This document shows, piece by piece, positions 29,215 to 39,268 of a stretch of DNA of 41,747 nt. Under the pieces are notes generated by a model. That model was given only the letters and a program-made list of their open reading frames with translations, did not search any database and was not told the origin of the DNA. The stretch is from an uncultured Geobacteraceae bacterium (GTDB lineage: Bacteria; Desulfobacterota; Desulfuromonadia; Geobacterales; Pseudopelobacteraceae): positions 1 through 41,747 of the forward strand of contig CAIMXI010000102.1 of NCBI GenBank assembly GCA_903845365.1, written 5' to 3'. Both the position numbers and the translations under genes were made by a program. Each line of letters begins with the position of its first letter. Positions within the stretch are counted from its first letter, which is position 1.

Positions 29215-30594
29215 ATGAAACCAACCATACTTGTCATTGATGATGATGCGTCGCTACGGCGCGTTTTAGAATACAACCTCCAGGATGCCGGCTATCAGGT
29301 GTTCACTGCCGCAGGCGGTGAAGAGGGGTTGGCTCTCTTCGCCGAAGAGGCTCCGGTGCTGGTGATATCCGATATGAAGATGCCCGGAATGGACGGCATG
29401 CAACTTCTGAAAGCCATTAAGGAACGCTCGCCGGAAACGCTGGTAATCATGGTAACCGCCTTTGGCACGATAGATGTTGCTGTGGATGCAATGAAGGCCG
29501 GGGCATATGACTACATCACAAAGCCCTTCAATCGTGACGAACTGCGCCTGACCGTTGCCAAGGCACTCAAGTTCTGTAGACTGACCGTTGAAAACAGGCG
29601 TCTGAAAGATGAGTTGGCAGATAAAACAGATTACCAAACTATTGTCGGGTCATCTAAAGCCATGGGACGGGTTTTTGAAATTGTTCGCAAGGTGGCGGAT
29701 ACGGAGGCATCGGTTCTGCTCACGGGGGAATCGGGAACAGGCAAAGAGCTGGTAGCCCGTTCGATTCATCAGCAGAGCGGTCGCCGCCACGCCCCATTTA
29801 TCGCAATAAACTGCGCGGCAATCCCGCGTGATCTCCTGGAAAGCGAACTATTCGGTCATGTCAAAGGGGCGTTTACCGGGGCTATCAAGGACAAAACCGG
29901 CAAGTTTCAGCTTGCAGATGGCGGCACTCTCTTTCTGGACGAGGTAGGAGAGCTGCCGCTCGAACTCCAGCCAAAGCTGTTGCGGGCTTTGCAGGAAAAG
30001 GTGATTGAGCCGGTTGGCGGGACAAAAGAACATCGGCTCGACGTACGGATAGTGGCCGCCACCAATCTGGATATGGATAAAGCACTTATTGAAGCAACGT
30101 TCCGCGAGGATCTTTACTATCGCCTGGCGGTCATCCCGATTCACCTGCCTTCGCTGCGGGAACGCCCAGAGGATATAACCCTGTTGTTGCGCTATTTCTG
30201 TAAAAAACATCAAGCCGACGCGGTTGTCTTTGACGCCGGCGCCACTGCTGCTCTCAATACTTACGGGTGGCCAGGGAATGTCCGTGAGCTTGAGAATCTT
30301 GTTGAACGCCTTATGATCATGCGGAGTGGTAACGTCATAACCGTTAATGATCTGCCGGATAAAATTTTAAGTGGCAGCGTGACGTCAGACGCTTCATCCA
30401 TCTCCGGGAAGGTCGTGAATCTGCCTATCGGCGGCTACTCCCTCGAGCAACTGGAGCGGGAAGTCGTGACTGAGGCTCTGGAACATAACAGATGGAATCA
30501 GACCGCTGCAGCCAAATTTTTGCGTATTCCGAGACACACACTTATCTACCGGATGGAAAAGTATGGAATCACACCATCAGCGAAAACCGAATGA
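29215..30594 (+). CDS. NtrC-family sigma-54-dependent response regulator
   Basis: 459 aa. Receiver domain (1-120, phosphoacceptor Asp53 in [12 protein letters not shown], Lys103 in TKPF), an AAA+ domain with Walker A GESGTGKE (171-178), the sigma-54-contacting GAFTGA (218-223) and Walker [10 protein letters not shown] (236-244), and a Fis-type helix-turn-helix at the C-terminus ([23 protein letters not shown]). It should activate promoters of the -24/-12 type. The gene lies 33 bp after the second HD-GYP gene and slightly before a hybrid kinase, its likely signalling partner. Targets are unknown; a sigma-54 site lies before 40188 in this window. Confidence 0.95.
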   Translation: MKPTILVIDDDASLRRVLEYNLQDAGYQVFTAAGGEEGLALFAEEAPVLVISDMKMPGMDGMQLLKAIKERSPETLVIMVTAFGTIDVAVDAMKAGAYDYITKPFNRDELRLTVAKALKFCRLTVENRRLKDELADKTDYQTIVGSSKAMGRVFEIVRKVADTEASVLLTGESGTGKELVARSIHQQSGRRHAPFIAINCAAIPRDLLESELFGHVKGAFTGAIKDKTGKFQLADGGTLFLDEVGELPLELQPKLLRALQEKVIEPVGGTKEHRLDVRIVAATNLDMDKALIEATFREDLYYRLAVIPIHLPSLRERPEDITLLLRYFCKKHQADAVVFDAGATAALNTYGWPGNVRELENLVERLMIMRSGNVITVNDLPDKILSGSVTSDASSISGKVVNLPIGGYSLEQLEREVVTEALEHNRWNQTAAAKFLRIPRHTLIYRMEKYGITPSAKTE

Positions 30595-30595
30595 T

Positions 30596-33500
30596 ATGAT
30601 CCGAAGAGAACTGCAGGTTAGGGATCGTACCGCCGATTTACCGGATAGTGAAGCTGGTCTGCGTTTTTTTGCCGATGGGGTGGCGGATTACAGGTATACG
30701 GTAAGTATTGAAAACGGTAGCGCCGTGAAAACTATCCAAAGCCCAGCCTGTCAGACCGTCACTGGGTATACACCCCAAGAATTTGCGGATAATCCTTATC
30801 TCTGGATTCAGATGGTTGTACCTGAGGAGGTCGATCAGGTACTGAACTGGGTGCATCAGCTCCTGGATGGTGTGGTGATACCTGCCATTGAACACAGAAT
30901 CATGCGTAAAGGCGGTGAGGTACGCTGGGTGCGCGACACGGCCATTCAGTTCAAGGATGCTTCCGGGACCCTCTTGTCTTACGACGGTATCGTACAGGAC
31001 ATCACTGAACAGAAGCGGGCAGAGGAGATGCTTCAAAAAGCAAATGCCTATAACCGCAGTTTGATTGAAGCCAGCCTGGACCCTCTGGTAACTATCGGAA
31101 AAGACGGTACGATCACTGACGTGAATCAGGCCACTGAACTGGTGACCGGATTATCACGGGAAGAGCTTATCGGCAGTGATTTTTCGAGCTATTTCACCGA
31201 ACCGGAGACCGCCAACAACGGGTATCGGCGCGTATTTCATGAGGGTACAGTTCGGGACTATCCTCTTGAGATCAAGCACAGGGATGGGCATCTTACGCCG
31301 GTACTTTACAATGCCTCGGTATATCGAGATCCAGATGGAGAAGTCATCGGCGTCTTTGCTGCGGCCCGAGACATTAGTAAACAGAAGCGAACCGACTCTA
31401 TCCAGCAGGCTCGCCTCAGACTCAGTGAATTCGCCTTTTCCCATTCCCTAGATGAGTTATTGACTAAAACATTAGATGAAGCAGAAGCCCTGACCGGCAG
31501 CGTGATCGGTTTTTTCCATTTTCTTGATGCCGATCAGAAAACCCTGCTGCTGCAGACCTGGTCTTCAAATACCCTGTCCAGCATGTGCTCCGCTGACGGG
31601 AAGGGGGAACATTACCAGATTGATATGGCTGGGGTGTGGGTAGATTGTATTCGCCAGCGCCGGCCGGTAATCCACAACGATTATGCGACGCTGGAGCATA
31701 AGAGGGGGTTGCCGGAAGGACACGCGCCCTTGATGCGTGAACTGGTTGTGCCGATCTTCCGCAGCGGCAAGATCGTAGGAATTATCGGAATTGGCAATAA
31801 ACCGGTTGACTATGTTGATGACGATATTGATGCGGTAGTTCAACTGGCGAACCTGGCCTGGGATATTGTGGTTGGCAAGCGGGCCGAAGAGGCTTTGATG
31901 GAGAGTCAGACAAAGCTACTTGAACAAAACAATGAGTTGCAGGCGACTGAAGAGATGTTGCGTGTGCAGATTAATGAATACGAGACTATTCAGGCGCTCC
32001 TGCGGGAGGCCAAGGCCGCAGCAGAATCTTCCAACCAGGCAAAAAGCCAGTTTCTGGCCAACATGAGTCATGAGATCCGCACCCCTGTTAACGGCGTGAT
32101 CGGCCTGATAGAATTGCTGCTGGGCACGGAGCTTACCGATAAACAGCGCAATTACGCCGAGATGGCGAAGCAGTCGACCAGAAATCTCGTGCAACTGATC
32201 AGCGACATCCTCGACCTCTCAAAAATAGAGGCACACAGGATCGAACTGGAAGCACGTGACTTTGATCTGGATGCCGAAATAACCGGTACCATCAACCTCC
32301 TTTCCCTGCATGCACAGGAAAAAAATCTGGCGCTCACATCATTGATCGACCCGGATGTGTCGCTCCGCCTGAGAGGTGATGCTGGACGACTGCGGCAGAT
32401 CCTTACCAACCTGGTGGGTAATGCAATCAAATTCACTGCCGAGGGGTCAGTTTCACTTCATATACGAACAGATCTGGAGGATGAAGAACACGTGACCCTC
32501 CGATTCACGGTCTGTGACAGCGGCATCGGCATTTCAGCGGACAAACTGGAAGATATATTCGATCCTTTTATCCAGGCAGACGGCTCCACTTCCCGTAAAT
32601 TCGGCGGTACCGGATTGGGACTCACCATTTCGCGGCAGTTGGCTGAATTGATGGGGGGCACTGTCCGGGTGGAGAGTACCGAGGGGATGGGGGCTACGTT
32701 TTGGTTTACTGCGGTGTTTGAAAAGCAGAAAGCCACCCCCAGGCTCCCACCTCTCCTTCTTGGGGAAGATCCGGGACTTGATGTGCTGGACGGCACTATT
32801 TCATCACGTTGCAATGACAAGCCCCATCCCGCTCCTGATATTCACCTGAGAGCAGTTGAGGGGGAAACAACTGCCACCATCAGACTGCTTCTGGCCGAGG
32901 ATGACGCTACAGGTCAGTTCGTAACACAATCCATTCTTGCAAACAATGGCTATCGGGTGGACGTGGCCAGCGATGGTGGCGAGGCTCTGAAATTGCTGGA
33001 GAACCACGACTACGATGCGGTTCTTATGGACTGTATGATGCCCGAAATCAACGGCTATGACGTTACCGCTGTTATTCGGGATCGAGCTTCAAAAGTCAGA
33101 AACCACGATGTACCGGTAATTGCACTTACTGCCAATGTTTTTGCTGAAGACCGTAAAAAATGCCTCGCGGCCGGCATGGATGATTACCTGGCAAAACCTA
33201 TCGAAGTTGAAAAATTGCTTGCGATGCTTGAGAAATGGGCGGCTCCCGGCTCAACTCCGGTTACTCCGGTTACTCCGGTTACTCCGGTTACTCCGGTTAC
33301 TCCGGTTACTCCGGTTACTCCCGTCGATTCCGATTGCAGACCCACAGCTCAGATAAGCGCGACTGGCAACCCGGCACTCCGTTTTACTTGCAAAGCAGAT
33401 GTATTTGAGATAGACGCGTTCGTCGCGCGAAATCAAGGTGATATGAAGCTCTGCTGTGATGCGGCCACCATATTTATCAACAGTGCGCCAGAATATGGTG

Positions 33501-33754
33501 GCTCGATCCGAGCGGCGCTGGCAGCCCGGGATGCTGTAGCCCTCCGCCACTCGGCACACAAGCTGAAGGGAGCCGCAGCAAATTTTTTCATGCCGTTACT
33601 TTCCGAAAGTGCCAGTTCGCTGGAATCTCTCGCCAAAACCGGTGATCTCAATGCAGCAGCAGGACTGGTGCCTGTTCTCGAACAGATGCTTGAACAAGCG
33701 CTTGAGGCGCTGAAGGAACAACTCATCGCACCGCAAAGAAAGGATAACCAATGA
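30596..33754 (+). CDS. Large hybrid sensor histidine kinase (PAS-PAS-GAF-HisKA-HATPase-REC-HPt)
   Basis: 1052 aa from the ATG at 30596, two bases after the NtrC-type stop. An in-frame ATG at 30563 behind GGAAAAGT is a real alternative. No membrane segment. Two PAS domains (about 25-265) end in [12 protein letters not shown] and [14 protein letters not shown] domain (about 280-425) comes next, then HisKA with the H-box MSHEIRTP (His492) and an HATPase domain ([25 protein letters not shown]). A receiver domain follows (Asp812 in [11 protein letters not shown]). A Thr-Pro-Val linker (887-910) and an HPt domain with [13 protein letters not shown] (His988) finish the protein. The full phosphorelay H-D-H is in one polypeptide; the following receiver gene is the probable final acceptor. 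Confidence 0.93.
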   Translation: MIRRELQVRDRTADLPDSEAGLRFFADGVADYRYTVSIENGSAVKTIQSPACQTVTGYTPQEFADNPYLWIQMVVPEEVDQVLNWVHQLLDGVVIPAIEHRIMRKGGEVRWVRDTAIQFKDASGTLLSYDGIVQDITEQKRAEEMLQKANAYNRSLIEASLDPLVTIGKDGTITDVNQATELVTGLSREELIGSDFSSYFTEPETANNGYRRVFHEGTVRDYPLEIKHRDGHLTPVLYNASVYRDPDGEVIGVFAAARDISKQKRTDSIQQARLRLSEFAFSHSLDELLTKTLDEAEALTGSVIGFFHFLDADQKTLLLQTWSSNTLSSMCSADGKGEHYQIDMAGVWVDCIRQRRPVIHNDYATLEHKRGLPEGHAPLMRELVVPIFRSGKIVGIIGIGNKPVDYVDDDIDAVVQLANLAWDIVVGKRAEEALMESQTKLLEQNNELQATEEMLRVQINEYETIQALLREAKAAAESSNQAKSQFLANMSHEIRTPVNGVIGLIELLLGTELTDKQRNYAEMAKQSTRNLVQLISDILDLSKIEAHRIELEARDFDLDAEITGTINLLSLHAQEKNLALTSLIDPDVSLRLRGDAGRLRQILTNLVGNAIKFTAEGSVSLHIRTDLEDEEHVTLRFTVCDSGIGISADKLEDIFDPFIQADGSTSRKFGGTGLGLTISRQLAELMGGTVRVESTEGMGATFWFTAVFEKQKATPRLPPLLLGEDPGLDVLDGTISSRCNDKPHPAPDIHLRAVEGETTATIRLLLAEDDATGQFVTQSILANNGYRVDVASDGGEALKLLENHDYDAVLMDCMMPEINGYDVTAVIRDRASKVRNHDVPVIALTANVFAEDRKKCLAAGMDDYLAKPIEVEKLLAMLEKWAAPGSTPVTPVTPVTPVTPVTPVTPVTPVDSDCRPTAQISATGNPALRFTCKADVFEIDAFVARNQGDMKLCCDAATIFINSAPEYGGSIRAALAARDAVALRHSAHKLKGAAANFFMPLLSESASSLESLAKTGDLNAAAGLVPVLEQMLEQALEALKEQLIAPQRKDNQ
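33254..33325 (+). repeat. 9-bp tandem repeat encoding (Thr-Pro-Val)8
   Basis: Seven identical ACTCCGGTT units (33254-33316) followed by a diverged eighth, ACTCCCGTC. Perfect identity at the DNA level indicates recent expansion. The encoded rod-like linker separates the receiver and HPt domains of the hybrid kinase. Gain or loss of units keeps the frame. Confidence 0.95.
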
Positions 33755-34197
33755 AGATTTTAGTTGCCGAAGACGATGCCCCTTCCAGCTTTATTCTGCA
33801 GTCTCTTCTGACATCGTGGGGCTATACCGTCATAACTGCAGCCGACGGAAATGAGGCATGGTCGATTCTTAGCGAACCTGACCACCCGAAGCTGCTGCTG
33901 CTCGACTGGATGATGCCCGGTATCGAAGGGCCTGAGATTGTACGACGACTGCGGAAAAGGGGGACTGAACGGCCGTACTATTCAATAATCATTACTTCTC
34001 GCAGTGATACCGGTTCTGCCGCGAGTGCGCTTAACGCAGGCGCTGACGATTTCATCAGCAAGCCTTTTGATAACAATGAACTGCGGGCACGGGTATCGGT
34101 GGGATATCGCACAAGTTGCCTGCAGATTGCGCTTTCAGAGCATATACGGGATCTGAGCCAGGCCATGGCGAGGTTGAAACAATTGGAGGGGGATTAG
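33751..34197 (+). CDS. Single-domain response regulator (receiver)
   Basis: 148 aa. One receiver domain with the acidic pair EDD (8-10), phosphoacceptor Asp52 in [13 protein letters not shown], Thr/Ser in IITSRSD and Lys in [14 protein letters not shown]. The last 25 residues are a helical tail with no DNA-binding or output domain. Its ATG overlaps the kinase stop (ATGA), so the two are translationally coupled, and it is probably the acceptor of the HPt phosphoryl group. The output could be protein-protein contact, as in CheY-like proteins. Confidence 0.93.
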   Translation: MKILVAEDDAPSSFILQSLLTSWGYTVITAADGNEAWSILSEPDHPKLLLLDWMMPGIEGPEIVRRLRKRGTERPYYSIIITSRSDTGSAASALNAGADDFISKPFDNNELRARVSVGYRTSCLQIALSEHIRDLSQAMARLKQLEGD

Positions 34198-34258
34198 CCC
34201 GATCTGCATGTAATGCAAAAAAGTCAGCGATAGTACTCATAGAATATGCCGGCGGAAG

Positions 34259-34792
34259 TCAGTTCCAGAGGTCATACCCCAGGGTCCACATGAACCCGGA
34301 TGTCCCAAGGATGACTAACTGGGTACTCGCGCGCTGATATTTGTAGCCAACCGCCGGGATGATACCAAGGCCTAACCCGTTGGCGTTCACAGGAATTTTT
34401 TTGTCGTTGGGCTTCACATATCCTATGAGTGCTCCTCCGGTCACTTTGAAAAAAATGTGTTCGTCCGGTGAACCAACTATCCAGCGTTTGCCGCCGTAGA
34501 GATAGCCGCTGGGCTGAGAGAATGAATTCCTGAACAGGGCACCTCCCATCTCCCAACGCGAAGCCGATTCCCATTCAATGCCGGTAAACCAGGGGAAGGG
34601 GTTGTGTTCCGGGTTGTGGCTATAATGGTACGTGATAGGGCCAAAGATAATCGAAACTCGGTCGTCCTCGGCTAATAAATCGGCATGGGCTACATTCGCC
34701 TGGATGAAAAGCGAAAGAACAACGATGATTAACAGGGCGAAGCACCTGCCTACAGTGGTTGGTGAACGGAAATTTCCTGGAATTCTGGTCAT
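34259..34792 (-). CDS. Small exported protein, probable outer-membrane beta-barrel
   Basis: 177 aa from the ATG at 34792, the first start that gives a normal signal peptide (hydrophobic core at about 17-33, cleavage near NVAHA). The mature part is rich in alternating hydrophobic and aromatic residues: RVSIIFGPITYHYS, MGGALFRNSFSQPSGYLYGGKRW, FFKVTGGALIGY, LGLGIIPAVGYKYQ, STQLVILGTS. It ends in Leu-Trp-Asn. Short strands, aromatic girdle and a near-aromatic end suit an 8-stranded outer-membrane barrel. The order of elements recalls PagP-type lipid A palmitoyltransferases, but I cannot confirm the catalytic residues. Transcribed alone, opposite to its neighbours. Confidence 0.65.
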   Translation of the reverse strand: MTRIPGNFRSPTTVGRCFALLIIVVLSLFIQANVAHADLLAEDDRVSIIFGPITYHYSHNPEHNPFPWFTGIEWESASRWEMGGALFRNSFSQPSGYLYGGKRWIVGSPDEHIFFKVTGGALIGYVKPNDKKIPVNANGLGLGIIPAVGYKYQRASTQLVILGTSGFMWTLGYDLWN

Positions 34793-35037
34793 GGTGATTT
34801 TCTCATCTGGCGAATTGACTTCTTCATTCCAGACCTTTTTGGATTGTTGTTGTTTCTTACAGAACAGCAATTCTTGGTTTGCTGGATATATTTGAGCGGG
34901 GTGGACAATACCACCTGAAATGAACCACCGTCAATTTGATTATTGTTCACTCCTGTACAAAATCCCTTCCGTTAGCTCGCCTTATTATGGTATACACAAA
35001 CCGTTTTAAAAAACACTTATCACATAAGGGGGAACAG

Positions 35038-36282
35038 ATGAGAAGAGCGCTGATCATGACACTGTTGTTGGGTATGGTAGTTACACAGGCATTTGCTGCG
35101 GATGTAATCAAGATTGCGATTACCGGCCCGTTTACCGGTGGATCGGCTCCAATGGGTGCCTCCATGCGTGACGGAGCCAAGCTGGCCATTGCTGAAATCA
35201 ATGCAGCGGGTGGAATTAAAGTCGGCGCCAAGATGATGAAATTCGAGGTGACTGAACGTGACGATGAAGCCAAAAACGAGAGGGGGGCTCTTATCGCCCA
35301 GGAGCTTGCCTCCATGACAGATCTGTCCGGAATTATCGGTTCGGTTAACACGGGTGTCGTTCTTGCCGGCGACAAACATTTACAGGAAAAGGGGATCACC
35401 AAAATCATCACCCCTGCCGCCGGTTCCGCCTCTCTGACCCAGTGGAGCAAGGCTGGAGTCAAGGATCTGTCGATCTTTCGTTTTGCCGCTCACGACGGCA
35501 TTCAGGCCGCAATGGTGGTAGAAGAGGCGGTCAAACGAAATCTTTTGAAGGTGGCTCTGTTCCATGATTCGACCAATTATGGCGTCTCCGGCCGGGATGA
35601 TATGCTGGATCAGATAAAGAAACAGGGTAACAAGCTTGAGATAGTTGCCACCGAAAAGTTCAATATTGGTGATAAGGACATGACCGCTCAACTTCTTCGG
35701 GCTAAGAACGCCGGCGCACAGGCGATCCTGATATGGGGGATCGGGCCTGAACTGGCCGCGATTGCCAACGGCATGGCGAAGATAGGCATCAAGGCCCCGC
35801 TTATCGGCGGCTGGCCTCTCTCCATGTCCAACTTCCTTGACAACGCCGGGAAGAACGGCAACGGCACCATGATGCCCCAGACTTTCATCGAGGAACCGAT
35901 CACTCCCAAGGCGAAAGCATTCATTGATGGTTATCACAAGACATACAAGGTTACCCGGATTCCATCGCCGGTTTCAGCAGCACAGGGGTATGATGCAGTC
36001 TACATCTTTGCCGCAGCAGTAAAACAGGCGCAAAGCACAGATACCCACAAGATCAAGGAAGCGCTGGAGGATCTGAAGGAGCCGGTTAAAGGTGTTATTG
36101 CTACCTGGCAGAAGCCTTACAGTAAATGGGATCCGGCCAATTTTGACACCCACGAAGCTTTCCGCCGTGACCAAGCCGTTATGGGGATGGTTAAGGACGG
36201 GCATGTTGTCTTTGCCAATGATGCCGACCGGCAGCGTCTGATCAAGAGCGCTACCGCTGTCAAGGGGAAGAAAGCCAAATGA
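35038..36282 (+). CDS. livJ: Branched-chain amino acid-type ABC transporter substrate-binding protein
   Basis: 414 aa from the ATG at 35038, which has an AAGGGGGA ribosome binding site; the frame is open further upstream but without one. Cleavable signal peptide (TQAFA-AD). The mature start DVIKIAITGPFTGGSAPMG, the EINAAGGIKVG segment and IIGSVNTGVVLAGDKHLQEKGI are typical of the LivJ/LivK periplasmic-binding fold type I. Substrates in this family include branched-chain amino acids, other amino acids, urea and aromatic acids. The liv membrane and ATPase genes follow directly, so it delivers substrate to that transporter; the exact ligand is unknown. Confidence 0.9.
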   Translation: MRRALIMTLLLGMVVTQAFAADVIKIAITGPFTGGSAPMGASMRDGAKLAIAEINAAGGIKVGAKMMKFEVTERDDEAKNERGALIAQELASMTDLSGIIGSVNTGVVLAGDKHLQEKGITKIITPAAGSASLTQWSKAGVKDLSIFRFAAHDGIQAAMVVEEAVKRNLLKVALFHDSTNYGVSGRDDMLDQIKKQGNKLEIVATEKFNIGDKDMTAQLLRAKNAGAQAILIWGIGPELAAIANGMAKIGIKAPLIGGWPLSMSNFLDNAGKNGNGTMMPQTFIEEPITPKAKAFIDGYHKTYKVTRIPSPVSAAQGYDAVYIFAAAVKQAQSTDTHKIKEALEDLKEPVKGVIATWQKPYSKWDPANFDTHEAFRRDQAVMGMVKDGHVVFANDADRQRLIKSATAVKGKKAK

Positions 36283-36313
36283 TGACGAGCGCAGATTATT
36301 TGCGAACTGAACC

Positions 36314-37192
36314 ATGAACGACTCCGTTGTCGCCCAGATGGTGGTGAGCGGGGCGTTGATGGGGCTGGTGTACGCTCTCATTGCATATGGCTTCCAGCTC
36401 ACATATGCCACCAGCAAAAGCATTAACTTCGGGCAGGGCGAACTGGTCATGGTCTCAGCCTTTATCTGCCTCAGCCTCACTAATCTGGGGCTTCCATACC
36501 CGGTTATGGTGCCGCTCGGTCTCTTCTGCGGTTCTCTCCTCGGGCTTTTCGTTGAGCGTTCCGGCGTACGTCTTGCCCTGGAGCAGAAAAGCGAAGGGTG
36601 GATACTTCTCACCATCATTATCGGACTGCTCTTTTTTTCAGTTTCTGAAAACATCTGGGGAAGGGACGACCGCCCCTTCCCCACGCCTATCCCATCTGAC
36701 GCCATTCAGCTATTCGGCATCAGCGTGACGCCGGTTGAAATATCTGTTGCCGTCGGTGTCTTCATGATCATGGGAATTATTGAACTGTTCAAACGAAAAA
36801 CCCTGCTCGGCAAGGCTTTTGAAGCGGTATCGGCAGATCGCGATGCCGCCGAATTGATGGGGATCTCCGCCACAAAAACCATAATGCTCTCCTACTCCCT
36901 CTCCGGAATGGTAGCGGCTCTGGCCGGAATTCTGGTAGCACCGATCACCACGGTCGGCCCGACCATGGCGTCTGCCCTTGTGCTAAAAGCCTTTTCGGTC
37001 GCTGTGGTTGCCGGGCTCGATTCCGGATTTGGAGTTGTTGTGATCGGCCTGTTTCTCGGGGCTCTGGAAAGCCTGACCAGCTACTATGTTGGCAGCGGTT
37101 GGCGGGAGGCCCCCGGTCTGGTTCTGCTCATTCTAGCCCTTGCCATTCGCCCCACCGGGGTTTTCGGTGCAGCGGTTATTAGGAAGGTATAA
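36314..37192 (+). CDS. livH: Branched-chain amino acid-type ABC transporter permease LivH
   Basis: 292 aa, highly hydrophobic, with about eight membrane helices. LivH landmarks: GLVYALIAYGFQLTYATSKSINFGQGELVM near the N-terminus and the EAA-like coupling segment AFEAVSADRDAAELMGISATKT about residue 175. It makes the transport channel with LivM. It starts 31 bp after livJ with a weak ribosome binding site, so translation may depend on livJ read-through. It ends 80 bp before livM-livG, the gap holding an inverted repeat. Confidence 0.92.
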   Translation: MNDSVVAQMVVSGALMGLVYALIAYGFQLTYATSKSINFGQGELVMVSAFICLSLTNLGLPYPVMVPLGLFCGSLLGLFVERSGVRLALEQKSEGWILLTIIIGLLFFSVSENIWGRDDRPFPTPIPSDAIQLFGISVTPVEISVAVGVFMIMGIIELFKRKTLLGKAFEAVSADRDAAELMGISATKTIMLSYSLSGMVAALAGILVAPITTVGPTMASALVLKAFSVAVVAGLDSGFGVVVIGLFLGALESLTSYYVGSGWREAPGLVLLILALAIRPTGVFGAAVIRKV

Positions 37193-37203
37193 AAGCAGGC
37201 TGA

Positions 37204-37253
37204 AGGTTGAAGGTTGAAGGTAACTTGGAACCACCCGCTTCAACCTTCAACCT
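37204..37253. repeat. 16-bp inverted repeat between livH and livM-livG
   Basis: AGGTTGAAGGTTGAAG (37204-37219) and CTTCAACCTTCAACCT (37238-37253) pair perfectly with an 18-nt loop; each arm is itself two repeats of GAAGGTT. A run of A, not T, follows on the plus strand, so it is not a typical terminator for the operon. It ends 19 bp before the livM-livG start and could affect its expression. Confidence 0.85.
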
Positions 37254-37272
37254 AAAAAAAGGACTTGAAAAG

Positions 37273-39246
37273 ATGCTGAAGCGACTGTTTCTCATCCTCG
37301 GTGTAGAGGCTCTCCTGCTGGTGGTGCTGGCCGTTATCCCATTGACCGTGAACAATTCCTTTGTCCTTGGGCTCCTGACCCTGCTGGCGATCTACGGGAT
37401 ACTTCTGATCGGTCTGGATATAACCGTTGGCTACCTTGGTCAGGTCAATCTCGCCCAGGCGGCCTTTCTTGGCCTGGGTGCTTATACAGCCGCCCTTACC
37501 GTCACCCGTTTCGGCTTCGGCATGCCCGCAGCGCTGATAGCTGCCGCAGCAGTGGGATGCCTGTTCGGCGGGGCACTCTCATTTCCGGCGCTTCGGCTGG
37601 AGGGGCCGCAATTCGCTCTTTCGACTCTCAGCTTCATGGCGCTTACAACCACCGCTCTCAACGAGTGGGAATCCCTGACCGGTGGCGCTCAAGGTCTGCA
37701 GGTACCTCGCCCTCCCCTGTTCGGCGTTATGCTGGGGCCAAAAGGTTTCTACTGGCTCTGTCTCATCCTATTGGTATTCGTCTGGATAGCTATGAGAAAC
37801 CTGCTCTCTTCCCAGTGGGGAAGGGCTTTCGAGGCGCTGCGTGACAGTCCCATCGCCACCGATGCCATGGGAATCGGCACCCTGCGCAACAAGGCGGCCG
37901 CTTTTACTTTAGGCTCGGGGCTTGGTGGTCTGGCAGGAGGTCTCTACGCCTTCAACTTCCAGTATCTCCAACCCCAGGTGTTCGTCTATGATCTCATGGT
38001 TATTCTTCTCTTAGGTGTCGTCCTCGGGGGACGGAAAAGCCTTTGGGGGGCATTTGTTGGAGCTACGATAGTCGTTCTGCTCCCCAATCTTCTCTCCAGC
38101 CGCATCCTGTTTCAGGCCTTTTCGGGGCTTGGCTTTTTGCTGGCATTGACAGCTGGAATCCGCGGGTTTGTTACTAAAACCACCAGACCGTTTCAGGCGG
38201 TAGCGCCGGTCGTCGCGATGGGGATGCTCGTTGTCGGTGGAATTTTTACCTCCAACACCGAAGACTGGCGCAAGGCAATCTTTGCACTGATGCTGTTCGC
38301 TGTCATGGTCGGACTTCCTGAGGGGTTGATGGGGTTCGCTGCCAGCTTCCTGACGCGGCTTTTCCGCATCCCCCCCCCGGAGCTGCCTGAGCCGGTACCA
38401 CTGGATGAAGTGCTTGTAAAAAAAGTAACCGATGGTGGGCCGCTGCTCGAGCTGCTGGATCTGAAACACTATTTCGGTGGAGTCAGAGCTGTCGACGGAG
38501 TAACGCTAACGATCAGTTCCGGCGCAATTCATGGCCTTATCGGACCAAACGGTTCCGGCAAAAGTACCCTGGTAAATGTTATTTCAGGTCTTTACGCTCC
38601 TACATCAGGAGGAATCCTGCTGCATGGTAAACCTCTGGCGAAAGGGAGCCTGTTCAAAGTTGCCCAGAGAGGGCTTTCGCGAACCTTTCAGAACCTGCAG
38701 CTATTCAGCGAATTGTCTGCTCTGGATAATGTCATGGTGGCTATGAAGGGAATCTACCGAAGTCCCTTGCCACTGGTACTGCTTGGCCTCACTCGGAAAA
38801 ACGAAAGACGCGCCCAGATAGATGCCCTTACCCTGCTCAAAATGGTGGGGTTAATGGATGACTGCCGGGTTCCCGCCAAAGACCTCCCGTACGGAGCACA
38901 ACGTTTTCTCGAGATCGCCCGGGCTTTGGCTCGACGTCCAGACCTGCTGATTCTTGATGAACCGGCAGCCGGACTTGCCCAGCCTGACATTACCAGACTG
39001 CTGCAGATTATCCGGCGGATACATGATCGGGGCATTACCATCATCCTCATCGAACACCATATGGATGTAGTGAGTGAACTCTGCAATATTGTTACGGTAC
39101 TTGACCATGGCAAAATCATTGCCGAAGGTGAACCGGGCGAAGTCAAGCGCCATCCGAAGGTTATAGAGGCATATCTGGGCGGAACAGTTGAACCGGCAGG
39201 CCAACAATATATTGAACAGGGAAACATCGTGCCGGTTCCGGCTTGA
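37273..39246 (+). CDS. LivM-LivG fusion: ABC permease joined to ATPase
   Basis: 657 aa from the ATG at 37273 (AGGACTTGAAAAG before it); an in-frame TTG at 37207 falls inside the inverted repeat. Residues about 1-375 form LivM: many membrane helices, VGYLGQVNLAQAAFLGLGAY, and the coupling segment AFEALRDSPIATDAMGI. After a short linker (about 376-388, PPPELPEPVPLDE), residues 390-657 are the LivG ATPase: Walker A GPNGSGKST (424-432), Q-loop SRTFQNLQLF, a modified signature LPYGAQRFLEIARALARRP, Walker B LLILDEPAAGL and switch His LIEHHM. Usually these are separate genes. The signature reads L-P-Y-G-A-Q rather than LSGGQ, as is normal for LivG. Confidence 0.93.
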   Translation: MLKRLFLILGVEALLLVVLAVIPLTVNNSFVLGLLTLLAIYGILLIGLDITVGYLGQVNLAQAAFLGLGAYTAALTVTRFGFGMPAALIAAAAVGCLFGGALSFPALRLEGPQFALSTLSFMALTTTALNEWESLTGGAQGLQVPRPPLFGVMLGPKGFYWLCLILLVFVWIAMRNLLSSQWGRAFEALRDSPIATDAMGIGTLRNKAAAFTLGSGLGGLAGGLYAFNFQYLQPQVFVYDLMVILLLGVVLGGRKSLWGAFVGATIVVLLPNLLSSRILFQAFSGLGFLLALTAGIRGFVTKTTRPFQAVAPVVAMGMLVVGGIFTSNTEDWRKAIFALMLFAVMVGLPEGLMGFAASFLTRLFRIPPPELPEPVPLDEVLVKKVTDGGPLLELLDLKHYFGGVRAVDGVTLTISSGAIHGLIGPNGSGKSTLVNVISGLYAPTSGGILLHGKPLAKGSLFKVAQRGLSRTFQNLQLFSELSALDNVMVAMKGIYRSPLPLVLLGLTRKNERRAQIDALTLLKMVGLMDDCRVPAKDLPYGAQRFLEIARALARRPDLLILDEPAAGLAQPDITRLLQIIRRIHDRGITIILIEHHMDVVSELCNIVTVLDHGKIIAEGEPGEVKRHPKVIEAYLGGTVEPAGQQYIEQGNIVPVPA

Positions 39247-39268
39247 TGAGGCAAAATAATAATCATAT

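Noticed and set aside
34207-34225. Small hairpin TGCAT-GTA-ATGCA after the receiver gene
   Set aside because: Only 5 bp with a 3-nt loop and followed by A; too weak to call a terminator.
34901-34915. Hairpin GGTGG-N6-CCACC before livJ as a riboswitch or attenuator
   Set aside because: Only a 5-bp stem, no conserved riboswitch sequence and no T-run.
37204-37253. Terminator between livH and livM-livG
   Set aside because: The stem is good but is followed by a run of A on the plus strand, not T, so the features of an intrinsic terminator are missing.
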